Below are positions 8,376 to 16,692 of a stretch of DNA of 64,000 nt, piece by piece. Under the pieces are notes generated by a model, which saw only the letters and a program-made list of their open reading frames with translations, was not told the DNA's origin and did not search any database. Made by a program: the position numbers and the translations under genes. The DNA is from Treponema sp. (lineage in GTDB: Bacteria; Spirochaetota; Spirochaetia; Treponematales; Treponemataceae): assembly GCA_024402475.1 (NCBI GenBank), contig JAKSTQ010000004.1, positions 62,001 to 126,000 on the forward strand, in the 5' to 3' direction. Each line of letters begins with the position of its first letter. Position 1 is the stretch's first letter.

Positions 8376-9641
8376 TCAGTTCATGATTTTTGAACTGTGG
8401 ATTTCTTTGTTGTCTTCAAGGCGTTCAACTTCTGCCTTAAGGAATTCAATCCACTGAGTTTTACGGAATTCAGGACTTGTAATAAAGAGGTCTTTATCAC
8501 CACGACCTGACATGTTAATGATTACGGCTTTGTCTTTAGGAAGTTCTTTTGCAATTTTCATTGCAGCAGCTCCCGCGTGTGCACTTTCCATTGCAAACAG
8601 AACACCTTCATTTTTTGCAAAGAACTGAACTGCTTCAAGAGCTTCTTTATCAAGGATGCTTGTAAATTCAACGCGTCCTGACATACCAAGCGCTGCAAGC
8701 TGAGGACCAATTCCCATGTAATCAAGACCTGCAGAAATTGAGCGGGTAGGTAATGCCTGTCCGTCTTCGTCAAGAAGGAATCGTGATTTATATCCCTGAA
8801 CAATACCTTCGCGGCTTGCGTTTCCTGTCATGCGGCTTGCATTTTCTCCAACGCCTGGACCGATACCGCCTGCTTCTGCGCCGATAAGGCGTGGTTCTTT
8901 CTTATCGATGAATGGTGCAAAGAAACCGATTGAGTTTGAACCGCCACCTACACAGGCTACCATTGCAGCAACATCGATGTTGCGTTCTTTACACTGGCGT
9001 TCAACTTCGTAACCGATTACGCTCTGGAATTCGCGTACGATATCAGGGAATGGTGCAGGACCAAGAGCACTTCCAAGTACATAATGTGTTGTGTCCGGAT
9101 GAGCAGCCCAGTCACGCATTGCTTCGTTTACTGCATCTTTAAGTGTGCGGCTTCCTGATTTAACTGCCTGTACTTTTGCACCGTACAGTTCCATTGTTGC
9201 TACGTTAGGCTGCTGGCGTTTAACGTCGATTTCGCCCATGTAGATTGTACAGTCAAGTCCCAGTTTTGCACATGCTGCAGCTGTTGCAAGACCATGCTGT
9301 CCGGCACCTGTTTCGGCAATGATTCTTTTTTTGCCCATCTTTTTTGCAAGAAGACACTGACCGATTGCATTATTGATTTTATGTGCACCTGTATTTGCAA
9401 GACCTTCAAGTTTGATGTAAATCTGTGCTCCGCCCAAAAGTTCTGTTGCAGTTGGTGCGTAGTACAAAGGTGTTTCACGGCCGATATAGTCACGGCGGAT
9501 TGTATTAAGTTCATCAATGAACTGTGGATCTGCCATATATTTTTTGAATGCGACTTCAAGTTCATCCAAAGGACGGCGCAAAACTTCTGCTACGTATTTT
9601 CCGCCGTAATTATCGAAAAATCCTTCTGTTGAATAACTCAT
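8376..9641 (-). CDS. trpB: tryptophan synthase beta chain
   Basis: PLP enzyme that condenses indole with serine to give tryptophan. The 421-residue protein has the PLP-binding lysine in GAHKINNA (Lys88), the ETGAGQHG indole/serine loop, the GGGSNS phosphate-binding loop and the C-terminal SGRGDKD motif. It is of the standard TrpB1 type that pairs with TrpA. The ATG overlaps the trpC-F stop by 4 bp (ATGA), indicating translational coupling. Confidence 0.97.
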   Translation of the reverse strand: MSYSTEGFFDNYGGKYVAEVLRRPLDELEVAFKKYMADPQFIDELNTIRRDYIGRETPLYYAPTATELLGGAQIYIKLEGLANTGAHKINNAIGQCLLAKKMGKKRIIAETGAGQHGLATAAACAKLGLDCTIYMGEIDVKRQQPNVATMELYGAKVQAVKSGSRTLKDAVNEAMRDWAAHPDTTHYVLGSALGPAPFPDIVREFQSVIGYEVERQCKERNIDVAAMVACVGGGSNSIGFFAPFIDKKEPRLIGAEAGGIGPGVGENASRMTGNASREGIVQGYKSRFLLDEDGQALPTRSISAGLDYMGIGPQLAALGMSGRVEFTSILDKEALEAVQFFAKNEGVLFAMESAHAGAAAMKIAKELPKDKAVIINMSGRGDKDLFITSPEFRKTQWIEFLKAEVERLEDNKEIHSSKIMN

Positions 9642-11233
9642 GTTAAAACTCCATTGAATAATTGTTCTATTTTCTGATGGTCTTTTTGACCGACTTCTTT
9701 TTCTACACCGCTTGAAATATCGATAAGTTCAGGATGATATTTTTCGATGATTCCCTTTACATTGTCAGGATTGATTCCGCCTGCAAGCCAGAGTTTTGTT
9801 TTTGCGCTTACGGCTTCTACAAGTTCCCCAGGAAGTGAAATTCCTGTTCCTCCGTCAACTCCTTCTACATAAGCATCAACAAGAACTCGGGCTGCTCCAT
9901 GTGTAAGAATCTTATCAAGTTCCCCGATCTGTTCAATATTGCCAAGACGCATTGCCTTGTAACCCATTGTAATGTCTTCCTGACATCCATGGAACTGGAT
10001 TGCATCAAGAATTCCAATCTTGCAGTATTCATTTGCTTTACGGGCTTCGTAACTTTCCGGCATTGTAATGACTGCAACAAAAGCCGGGATTTCCATATTG
10101 TTGTTAAGACAGAATTTTTTTACATCGTCAACAATAACAGGAATCTGATTCAGCTGGGCATGGCGTGCAAATTTTGGTTCCATTATAAAACCAAGAATAT
10201 CTGCACCACAACAGTCTTTCGCTTTGCTGCCGTTACCGATTACTGCGGCAATAGCATCAGTTGTGTTTGTAATTCCGCATATTTTTACAAGCGGACGATA
10301 TTTTGTTCTTTCAATACGGTTCAGTTTTACTGCAATCTTAGACCAGAAGTCACTGTTTGCATCTGAACTGTTTTTTGAACTGCGCAAAGATTTTGCAGTA
10401 TTAACAAAACTGTTTACATAGCTGTCTGCATGTTCAGGGTCTTTAGCGACTGCTTCTCCAATAAGAATGCCGTCAAAGCCAAGACTTGCTGTAAGTGCTG
10501 CAGCTTTAGGATCAAGAACGCCGCTTTCTGAAATTACGCGGATTGTCTGTGGTCTTGAATCTGCAGAGACTGCTTTGAATTTTTCTTCGATAAGCTTTTT
10601 GATCTTAAGAGGAATAAGCATATCGATTGTGAAAGTTTTAAGGTCACGGGCATTTATTCCCAGAACAACCTTATCGCTTGAATTCATTTTAACTGCAAGC
10701 GAAAGAACTTCAAAGGCTTTATCTACAGCTTCCTGATCGCGAAGTTCAAGAAGAATTGAAAGGCCAAGTTCAAATGCTTTTTGTGCCATCTGCAGAAGTT
10801 TTGGTGTGTCAAGAATTCTTGCAATGAGAAGAACTGCATCTGCACCGCATTTATAGGCAATTTCAATTTCTTCAGGTTCAAGCAGAAAGTCTTTTCTAAG
10901 GACTGCAGTTTTGTCACCAAGTTCGTGTGCAAGACCTGCAACTGCCTTAAGGTCATCCAGAGTTCCCTTGAAATAATTTTCTTCTGTAAGAACGCTGATT
11001 GCACTTGTTCCTGCCTTGATGTAAGAAGCTGCTGTTGCAGTACAGTCAAGGCCTGGAGCAATGTCACCTTTACTTGGAGATGCGCGTTTTACTTCCAGAA
11101 TTGTTCCAGGTTCCGGCAAAAAAGGAACAACAGGTCGTGTTCTTTCTGCCGGAATTTCATGACCATATGAAAATCCTTTCTGAGAAATGTCCTGTAAACG
11201 TCTGTCACATATTTCTTTAAGAATATTTTTCAT
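9638..11233 (-). CDS. trpCF: TrpC-TrpF fusion: indoleglycerol-phosphate synthase / phosphoribosylanthranilate isomerase
   Basis: Bifunctional enzyme of two TIM barrels covering two consecutive steps of tryptophan synthesis. Residues 1-275 are indole-3-glycerol-phosphate synthase with EVKRASPSKG (47-56), LRKDF and GINARDLKTF. Residues about 314-531 are phosphoribosylanthranilate isomerase with VKICGIT (316-322) and LAGGINPDNV near the C-terminus. The domain order matches the E. coli TrpC protein. A linker of roughly 35 serine- and charge-rich residues joins them. It starts 3 nt after the trpGD stop on the same strand and overlaps trpB by 4 bp. Confidence 0.95.
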   Translation of the reverse strand: MKNILKEICDRRLQDISQKGFSYGHEIPAERTRPVVPFLPEPGTILEVKRASPSKGDIAPGLDCTATAASYIKAGTSAISVLTEENYFKGTLDDLKAVAGLAHELGDKTAVLRKDFLLEPEEIEIAYKCGADAVLLIARILDTPKLLQMAQKAFELGLSILLELRDQEAVDKAFEVLSLAVKMNSSDKVVLGINARDLKTFTIDMLIPLKIKKLIEEKFKAVSADSRPQTIRVISESGVLDPKAAALTASLGFDGILIGEAVAKDPEHADSYVNSFVNTAKSLRSSKNSSDANSDFWSKIAVKLNRIERTKYRPLVKICGITNTTDAIAAVIGNGSKAKDCCGADILGFIMEPKFARHAQLNQIPVIVDDVKKFCLNNNMEIPAFVAVITMPESYEARKANEYCKIGILDAIQFHGCQEDITMGYKAMRLGNIEQIGELDKILTHGAARVLVDAYVEGVDGGTGISLPGELVEAVSAKTKLWLAGGINPDNVKGIIEKYHPELIDISSGVEKEVGQKDHQKIEQLFNGVLT

Positions 11234-11235
11234 GC

Positions 11236-12837
11236 TTATTTTAATTCTTCAGATATAGCTGCAATCTGTTCAAGTTTTGCTTTAGCCTTTCCGTTAGTGA
11301 AAGTTGCAACAGCCATATCATATCCGTCTTTAATTGTCTTTGCTTTTCCGCAGAGGTAAAGAACAGCACCTGCATTAAGTCCAACAGCATATCTGATTGT
11401 TTTGCGTCCGCCGCCTTCCATAACCTCTTTTGCAAGCTGTGCATTGAAAGCACCGTCTCCGCCAAGAAGTTCGTTTTCGTCAGCATCTGTGATTCCATAT
11501 TTTGCAGGGTCGATTGTGTACTGGTATTCTTTACCGTCTTCATTGATCTGATAACAATGAGTTACAGCGCAAGGACTGATTTCATCATAACCGTCATCGC
11601 TTGTAATTACAAGTACGCGTTTTGCACCAAGTTTTTTTGCTGCATGGGCGTATGTTTCAAGAAGGTCTTTTGAATAAACGCCGAGAACTTCGTATTCTGC
11701 GTGAGCAGGGTTAAGGAGAGGTCCCATGATGTTCATGATTGTTTTTACACCGAGTGCCTTACGAACTGGAGCTGCAAATCTCATTGCAGCATGGTAAACA
11801 GTTGCCATGAGGAATCCGAAATCTGTTTTTTCGATAAGCTTGCAGGTTTTTTCCGGATCTGCCATGATGTTGACTCCAAGGTTTTCAAAGAAGTCAGCAG
11901 CACCAGATTTAGAAGAAACGGCACGGTTACCGTGTTTTGTAATTGTCTGACCGCATGCAGCACAAACAATTGCACTCATTGAACTGATGTTGAAAGAACC
12001 TTTTCCGTCTCCACCTGTTCCTACGATTTCTGCATGGTTATGGAATGTAACAGGAAGTGGTTTCTGAATTTTAAGAAGTCCCTGTGCAAAACCTACGATT
12101 TCGCTTACAGCCGGACCTTTAACGGCAAGTGCTGCAAGAACAGCAGCAGTAATGCGTTCATCAAGAAGTCCTTCTGCAAGGTTTTCCATGAATTCACGTG
12201 CCTGTGCTTCTGTAAGGTCTTTTCTTTCGATTAATGTATTAAGAATTGTTTTTGAATCAAGGTTTTCACGTCGGTATTTAAGGAAGCATTTGAAAAGTTC
12301 ATCACCTTTCTGGCTTGCAATGCTTTCTGGATGGAACTGAACGCCTTCAATTAAAAGTGTCTTATGGCGGATACCCATGATTTCTCCGTCAGCAGCGCGT
12401 GCAGTAACTTCAAAATCAGGAGACAAAGTAGCTTCGTCAATTGCAAGTGAATGGTAACGGGTAAATTTTTCAGTTTTACCGATTGTGCGGAAAAGACCTT
12501 TGCCGTCAAATGTCATTTCATCTACAACACCATGACAGATTTTTTTTGCCTGAACGATAGTTGCACCGAATGCTTCACCGATTGCCTGATGTCCAAGACA
12601 AACACCAAGAATTGGAATTTTTCCTGCAAAGTGTTTGATTGCTTCAAGAGAAACACCGGCTTCTTTTGGTGTCCCAGGTCCAGGACTGATTACAAGATGA
12701 CTTGGATTGAGCTGTTCAATTTCGTTTACTGTGATTTCACGGGAGCGAACTACCTTAACTTCTTCTGTACCAAGACGCTGAAGAGCCTGAACTACGTTGT
12801 ATGTAAAACTGTCATAATTGTCGATAACTAAAATCAT
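11236..12837 (-). CDS. trpGD: TrpG-TrpD fusion: anthranilate synthase glutaminase / anthranilate phosphoribosyltransferase
   Basis: Residues 1-190 are a class I glutamine amidotransferase supplying ammonia to TrpE, with nucleophile Cys80 in GVCLGHQAIG and the His169/Glu171 pair in QFHPES. Residues about 196-533 are anthranilate phosphoribosyltransferase with the PRPP-binding GTGGDGKGSFN (273-283) and the NIMGPLLNPA loop. Both active sites look intact. The same fusion occurs in enteric bacteria. It lies 13 nt downstream of trpE on the minus strand. Confidence 0.95.
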   Translation of the reverse strand: MILVIDNYDSFTYNVVQALQRLGTEEVKVVRSREITVNEIEQLNPSHLVISPGPGTPKEAGVSLEAIKHFAGKIPILGVCLGHQAIGEAFGATIVQAKKICHGVVDEMTFDGKGLFRTIGKTEKFTRYHSLAIDEATLSPDFEVTARAADGEIMGIRHKTLLIEGVQFHPESIASQKGDELFKCFLKYRRENLDSKTILNTLIERKDLTEAQAREFMENLAEGLLDERITAAVLAALAVKGPAVSEIVGFAQGLLKIQKPLPVTFHNHAEIVGTGGDGKGSFNISSMSAIVCAACGQTITKHGNRAVSSKSGAADFFENLGVNIMADPEKTCKLIEKTDFGFLMATVYHAAMRFAAPVRKALGVKTIMNIMGPLLNPAHAEYEVLGVYSKDLLETYAHAAKKLGAKRVLVITSDDGYDEISPCAVTHCYQINEDGKEYQYTIDPAKYGITDADENELLGGDGAFNAQLAKEVMEGGGRKTIRYAVGLNAGAVLYLCGKAKTIKDGYDMAVATFTNGKAKAKLEQIAAISEELK

Positions 12838-12850
12838 TTTCTTTTACCTC

Positions 12851-14320
12851 TTATTTTTTTGTTCCTTCGATTACTGCACGCAAAGCACCAAGCTTTTCAT
12901 TTGTTTCTTCCCATTCGCGGTCTGGAGTAGAGTCGTATACGATTCCACCACCAGCCTGAAGTGTCCATGTTGATTCCTGCTTCAATGCACAGCGGATGCC
13001 GATACAGAAGTCAAGGTCGCCGGAAGCCTGAAGGTAACCGATTGCGCCTGCATAGAAGCGTCTCTTGATTTTTTCAAGGCGGCTTAAGATTTCAATTGCA
13101 CTGATTTTTGGTGAGCCCGAAACTGTTCCTGCAGGGAATGCAGAACGCAATACCTGAATCTGTTTCATATCATCTTTAACTGTTCCTTCAACATCACTTA
13201 CAAGGTGCATGACGTGGCTGAAGTATTCGCAGTCCATGTAACGGGTTACATTTACAGTTCCCGGTTTACATACGCGGCCAAGGTCGTTTCTGGCAAGGTC
13301 AACGAGCATAAGGTGTTCGCTGCATTCTTTAGGATCTGATAAAAGATTCTGTTTGAGAGCTTCGTCTTCTGCAGCATCCTTTCCACGGCGGCGTGTTCCT
13401 GCAATCGGACGGATTGAAGCAACACCTTCGCGTACACGAACAAGACTTTCAGGACTTGAACCAACAAGCTGCTTGTCACCAAAGTCAATGAATACAAGGT
13501 AAGGACTTGGGTTAAGTGAACGCAGTCTGCGGTAAATTTCAAGAGCGCTGTTTTCGCAGTCAAGCTGAAGGCGGCGTGATGGAACTGCCTGGAAAATGTT
13601 ACCTGCAATGATTTCTTTTTTAAGTGCAGTTACTTTTTCTTTGTATTCTTTTTCTGACTGTTCAAGGTCTGTGATTACACGGCATTCTGCCTGCTTTTCT
13701 GGTTCTGCAAGGTATGAAAAGTCAAGGTCAGTCAGACGCTTTTTAAGATTGTTTACAGTTTTTTCAAGGTCAATCTGATGTTCATTGTAGTTGAATGCAA
13801 AGATGTGAAGTGTTTCTGTAAAGTGGTCAAATACAATGTAAAGGTGACCGGCTACAAATTCACTTTCAGGAATTTTAAGTTCATCTTTCTGTGGAGCAAG
13901 TGTAATGGTATCACAGCGTGCACAGAATTCATAACTTAAGTAACCAACGCCGCTTGCAGGAACTGGGATTCCTTTAACTGGAACTTCGTTTTCCTGAGCA
14001 ACATACAAAAGTGCATCAAGGATATCAGGAGTATGAAGGATCTTACTTCCAGGAGCGATTGTTTCAGGTTCCTGTCCTGCACTTGTTACAGTGTTTGCTG
14101 TAAATGGAACGCGGCGTCCGTCAATGATAAACGCAATTCCTTCATCATCCTGAAGAATGTGAAAAGCTTCTTCTGCCATGAGAATGGAATAGCGGTCGCG
14201 GCCATGAGTAAATCTTGCACTTTCAAGAATAGCTTTAGCGCCGATTTTTTTTGCCAGAAGATATGGAGTATATCTGTCACTTGGCAATGAAATATAAATA
14301 CTGTCTGTTCTTTTAGCCAT
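12851..14320 (-). CDS. trpE: anthranilate synthase component I
   Basis: Chorismate-utilising enzyme making anthranilate with ammonia from the TrpG domain. The 489-residue protein has the C-terminal chorismate-binding domain with RPIAGTRRRG, DPKECSEHLMLVDLARND and FPAGTVSGSPK. The N-terminal ILES (31-34) followed by RYSIL corresponds to the tryptophan feedback pocket (LLES...RYSF), so allosteric inhibition is probably kept. It is the first gene of the trp operon, with the promoter just upstream. The short leader (about 34 nt) leaves no room for a leader-peptide attenuator or T-box. Confidence 0.96.
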   Translation of the reverse strand: MAKRTDSIYISLPSDRYTPYLLAKKIGAKAILESARFTHGRDRYSILMAEEAFHILQDDEGIAFIIDGRRVPFTANTVTSAGQEPETIAPGSKILHTPDILDALLYVAQENEVPVKGIPVPASGVGYLSYEFCARCDTITLAPQKDELKIPESEFVAGHLYIVFDHFTETLHIFAFNYNEHQIDLEKTVNNLKKRLTDLDFSYLAEPEKQAECRVITDLEQSEKEYKEKVTALKKEIIAGNIFQAVPSRRLQLDCENSALEIYRRLRSLNPSPYLVFIDFGDKQLVGSSPESLVRVREGVASIRPIAGTRRRGKDAAEDEALKQNLLSDPKECSEHLMLVDLARNDLGRVCKPGTVNVTRYMDCEYFSHVMHLVSDVEGTVKDDMKQIQVLRSAFPAGTVSGSPKISAIEILSRLEKIKRRFYAGAIGYLQASGDLDFCIGIRCALKQESTWTLQAGGGIVYDSTPDREWEETNEKLGALRAVIEGTKK

Positions 14321-14354
14321 ATATAACTTCCGTAATAATAAGGATTCTTTTTAT

Positions 14355-14384
14355 AGTAACATGATACTTTATATAGTAATTACT
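14355..14384. promoter_or_regulatory. candidate trp operator: two AGTA..TACT palindromes
   Basis: AGTAATTACT (14375-14384) is a perfect 10-bp palindrome abutting the -35 box. AGTAACATGATACT (14355-14368) is an imperfect palindrome (12 of 14 positions symmetric) covering the -10 box. The repeated TATAGTAA units (14352-14359 and 14373-14380) are 21 bp apart, two helical turns. This is where a repressor would block the promoter. No trpR gene is in the window and the match to enteric TrpR operators is poor, so the regulator is unknown. Confidence 0.45.
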
Positions 14385-14389
14385 GTCAA
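14361..14389 (-). promoter_or_regulatory. trp operon promoter
   Basis: On the minus strand TTGACA (14389-14384) and TATCAT (14366-14361) are separated by exactly 17 nt. The predicted start is near 14354 and the leader to the trpE ATG is about 34 nt. Confidence 0.78.
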
Positions 14390-14472
14390 TAGAAACATGC
14401 AAGATTTTTTTCTAAAGTTCAGTGTAAATTCTGCCGATAATTAGCGGTAAAACTTTAAACTTTTGTTAAATT

Positions 14473-16203
14473 ATGAATTACAAATTTCGGTTTTTTGTCA
14501 TACTGAATATAATTTTTCTCACAACCGCAGTTCTTTTTGCACAGGAATCAGGCAATTTTGTTGAAAACCTGCAGAAAACCCAGAAAGAATTGACTGTTGT
14601 TGCTGTAGAAGAGGGATACATAAAAACCGATGCGCCTGTCCTTGATTTTTCATGGAACTCAGATGACAGATATTTTTCATATACACAGCAATCTTCTATA
14701 TATATTGCAGATTCCGTTACAGTAAAACCTTTGTGCCAGCTGCCAATGCAGGAAAGCCAGTCATCGGTTTTCTGGGATGCAGGTAAGAACAGCTATTATA
14801 TGGCAGTTGATAAGACTGGATTTTTTAAGGTTTGGGTTCGTGCTTTTTATGGTGAACATAAGGAGACTGACGAAGATCTTTCGTATCAGCTTGTGACTCA
14901 GTCGGATTTTGTGGCTTCTGCCTGTTCCCGCGACGGTATGAATATTGCCGTTGCAGATGCGAACGGTAATCTCCGTATTTACTTTTATCTGCGATACACA
15001 AGTCATATCCTGCCGAATAAAATTGTAAGTGATGTGGATTCACCTGTAAGCTATATTACTTTTTCTCCGGATAATGAACTTGTTGCTTTTTTGCACACGG
15101 ACGGAACTCTGGACCTTTACGATACTCACAGCTTAAAACTTAAGAACAGATTCAAGTCTTTTCCGGGCGGAAAAGTAAAGCCGTCTTTTTCTGGTGACAG
15201 TAAAAACTTTGCATGGCAAAAGTCTGTGTCCAGTGTTCAGATTGTCCGCCTGGAAACAGAAGAAGAAACAATTATTACGGTTCCCGGCGAAGTTAAGGCA
15301 ATCAGTCTTATTGCAGATACAGATTTTGTTGCCGTTCAGCAGAACAATGATGAGCTGCAGATTTATTCTGTAGAAGATGAAAAATTTCTTGGAACAGTAG
15401 GAAGTTTTGCAGATTCACCAATGACAAGTTTTGCATTCAGCAGCGACGGGCTTCATATTCTTGAAGGCTTTGAAGACGGTTCAATTTTTATGGCCCGCAT
15501 GTATGTTGATACAGAAGAAAACCTTGCGGCAAAAGGTATCAAAGCAACCGCTTTTGAAAAAAAGAGACCAGAAGGTGTTGATCCTGCGGGGCGAATTGAA
15601 GTTATTGTTGAAGATCCTAAAACTCCTGACCAGCCGGTTCCTGATATCATCATTCCGGAAAAAAACAAAAATGTATTCGTTAAAGAAGACGGAATCTTTC
15701 CATATTTTGGTGCATCAATTTTAAACGGCAGTTATGCAGCTGGTGTAAAAACCGGTGCGGAATATATGATTACAAGTCTTGTTATTCCTATGATTTTTGG
15801 TGCAGGTTTTGATGTTCAGGTTGGTTTTCCTGGAAGTAATTATCCTAATACCTATGTGAATATGGACGGCAACAGAGTTCCTCAGCCAATGGTTTATTCA
15901 ATGACGCTGAAAATTCCTGTTGGAGTTTACTATTATAATGCACTGACAAAGATGTTTGTTGCTGCAACTGTTAGTGGCGGTGTAAAGGGATTCAATTTAA
16001 TGCTTATAAGTCCTGGAATGACAGGTACAAGTAAATTTCATTTTGCTCCTGTTGTGGCGGGCGAAGTCTGGTTCTTTGTAAATAATATCGGCGGTTGTGT
16101 AGGAATTTCCTGGGACCCGACCTTTAGTTTTGTTCCATATATGAATGTAGGGTATCGGTTCTCACTTAAGACTAACTGGAGGAAGAATGCAAAAAAGAAT
16201 TAA
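14473..16203 (+). CDS. secreted WD40-like propeller plus outer-membrane-type domain protein
   Basis: Unknown function. The 576-residue product has a signal peptide ending near AVLFAQ (residue 23). Residues 50-350 hold repeated blades such as PVLDFSWNSDDRYFSY, VSYITFSPDNELVAF and MTSFAFSSDGLHILEG, the WD40/TolB-like propeller pattern. Residues about 405-570 are alternating aromatic and glycine-rich strands ending in a Phe/Tyr-rich stretch, as in small outer-membrane beta-barrels. The ATG is set at 14473; no clear ribosome binding site precedes it. The stop overlaps the next lipoprotein gene by 17 bp, so the two are probably coupled. Placement in the envelope is inferred. Confidence 0.65.
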   Translation: MNYKFRFFVILNIIFLTTAVLFAQESGNFVENLQKTQKELTVVAVEEGYIKTDAPVLDFSWNSDDRYFSYTQQSSIYIADSVTVKPLCQLPMQESQSSVFWDAGKNSYYMAVDKTGFFKVWVRAFYGEHKETDEDLSYQLVTQSDFVASACSRDGMNIAVADANGNLRIYFYLRYTSHILPNKIVSDVDSPVSYITFSPDNELVAFLHTDGTLDLYDTHSLKLKNRFKSFPGGKVKPSFSGDSKNFAWQKSVSSVQIVRLETEEETIITVPGEVKAISLIADTDFVAVQQNNDELQIYSVEDEKFLGTVGSFADSPMTSFAFSSDGLHILEGFEDGSIFMARMYVDTEENLAAKGIKATAFEKKRPEGVDPAGRIEVIVEDPKTPDQPVPDIIIPEKNKNVFVKEDGIFPYFGASILNGSYAAGVKTGAEYMITSLVIPMIFGAGFDVQVGFPGSNYPNTYVNMDGNRVPQPMVYSMTLKIPVGVYYYNALTKMFVAATVSGGVKGFNLMLISPGMTGTSKFHFAPVVAGEVWFFVNNIGGCVGISWDPTFSFVPYMNVGYRFSLKTNWRKNAKKN

Positions 16204-16624
16204 AATTATTCTGACAGCAGTTTTTTCTCTTTTTGTTATGTCGTGTTCTGCAGGAATGGATCAGCTTATTGATGAATTCAACTCAAATTATGTAACTGTC
16301 ATTCCTGAACGGGAACTTCCTAATGTGAATAAGGACGGCTATAAACAGTCTATGATGCTTCAGGACCATTATCATGTTCTTATTGGAGAACGGTTCGAAG
16401 CCAATGCGCCGCTTGGAGGAAAATCCTATAAATGGACTTTAGTAAATGAATCTGTTGAGCCGGTTGAAGAAACCGTTATTGCAGAAACATTGAATGTCCG
16501 TATGGTTATCGCAGAAGAAGATTTTAACATCGCTCAGAAATATACATTGAAATTAAAAGTAGTCAATCAGAGTAATAAAGTATTTCTTGACTATGCAGAT
16601 TTTTATGTATTTAAAGAAAGGTAA
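16187..16624 (+). CDS. small lipoprotein, function unknown
   Basis: 145 residues with a lipoprotein signal peptide (lipobox VMSC, Cys20). The remainder, with SYKWTLVNES and MVIAEEDFNIAQKYTLKLKVVN, looks like a single Ig/PKD-like beta-sandwich that ends in FYVFKER. It starts inside the preceding propeller gene, preceded by GGAGGAA, and is followed by a larger lipoprotein gene, suggesting a three-gene envelope unit. I do not recognise a named family. Confidence 0.6.
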   Translation: MQKRIKIILTAVFSLFVMSCSAGMDQLIDEFNSNYVTVIPERELPNVNKDGYKQSMMLQDHYHVLIGERFEANAPLGGKSYKWTLVNESVEPVEETVIAETLNVRMVIAEEDFNIAQKYTLKLKVVNQSNKVFLDYADFYVFKER

Positions 16625-16692
16625 TAATGCTCCTGTAATATTTACAGTGTGTTATGTATAAAAAGGAAATTAATAATATAAAGGAGATGTTT

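Noticed and set aside
9899-10366. Long open frame on the opposite strand of trpCF
   Set aside because: It is Cys/Phe/Asn-rich with no family match and no ribosome binding site, the typical shadow of a codon-biased gene.
14321-14400. Trp leader-peptide attenuator or T-box ahead of trpE
   Set aside because: The promoter places the start only about 34 nt before the ATG, with no Trp codons, specifier loop or terminator.
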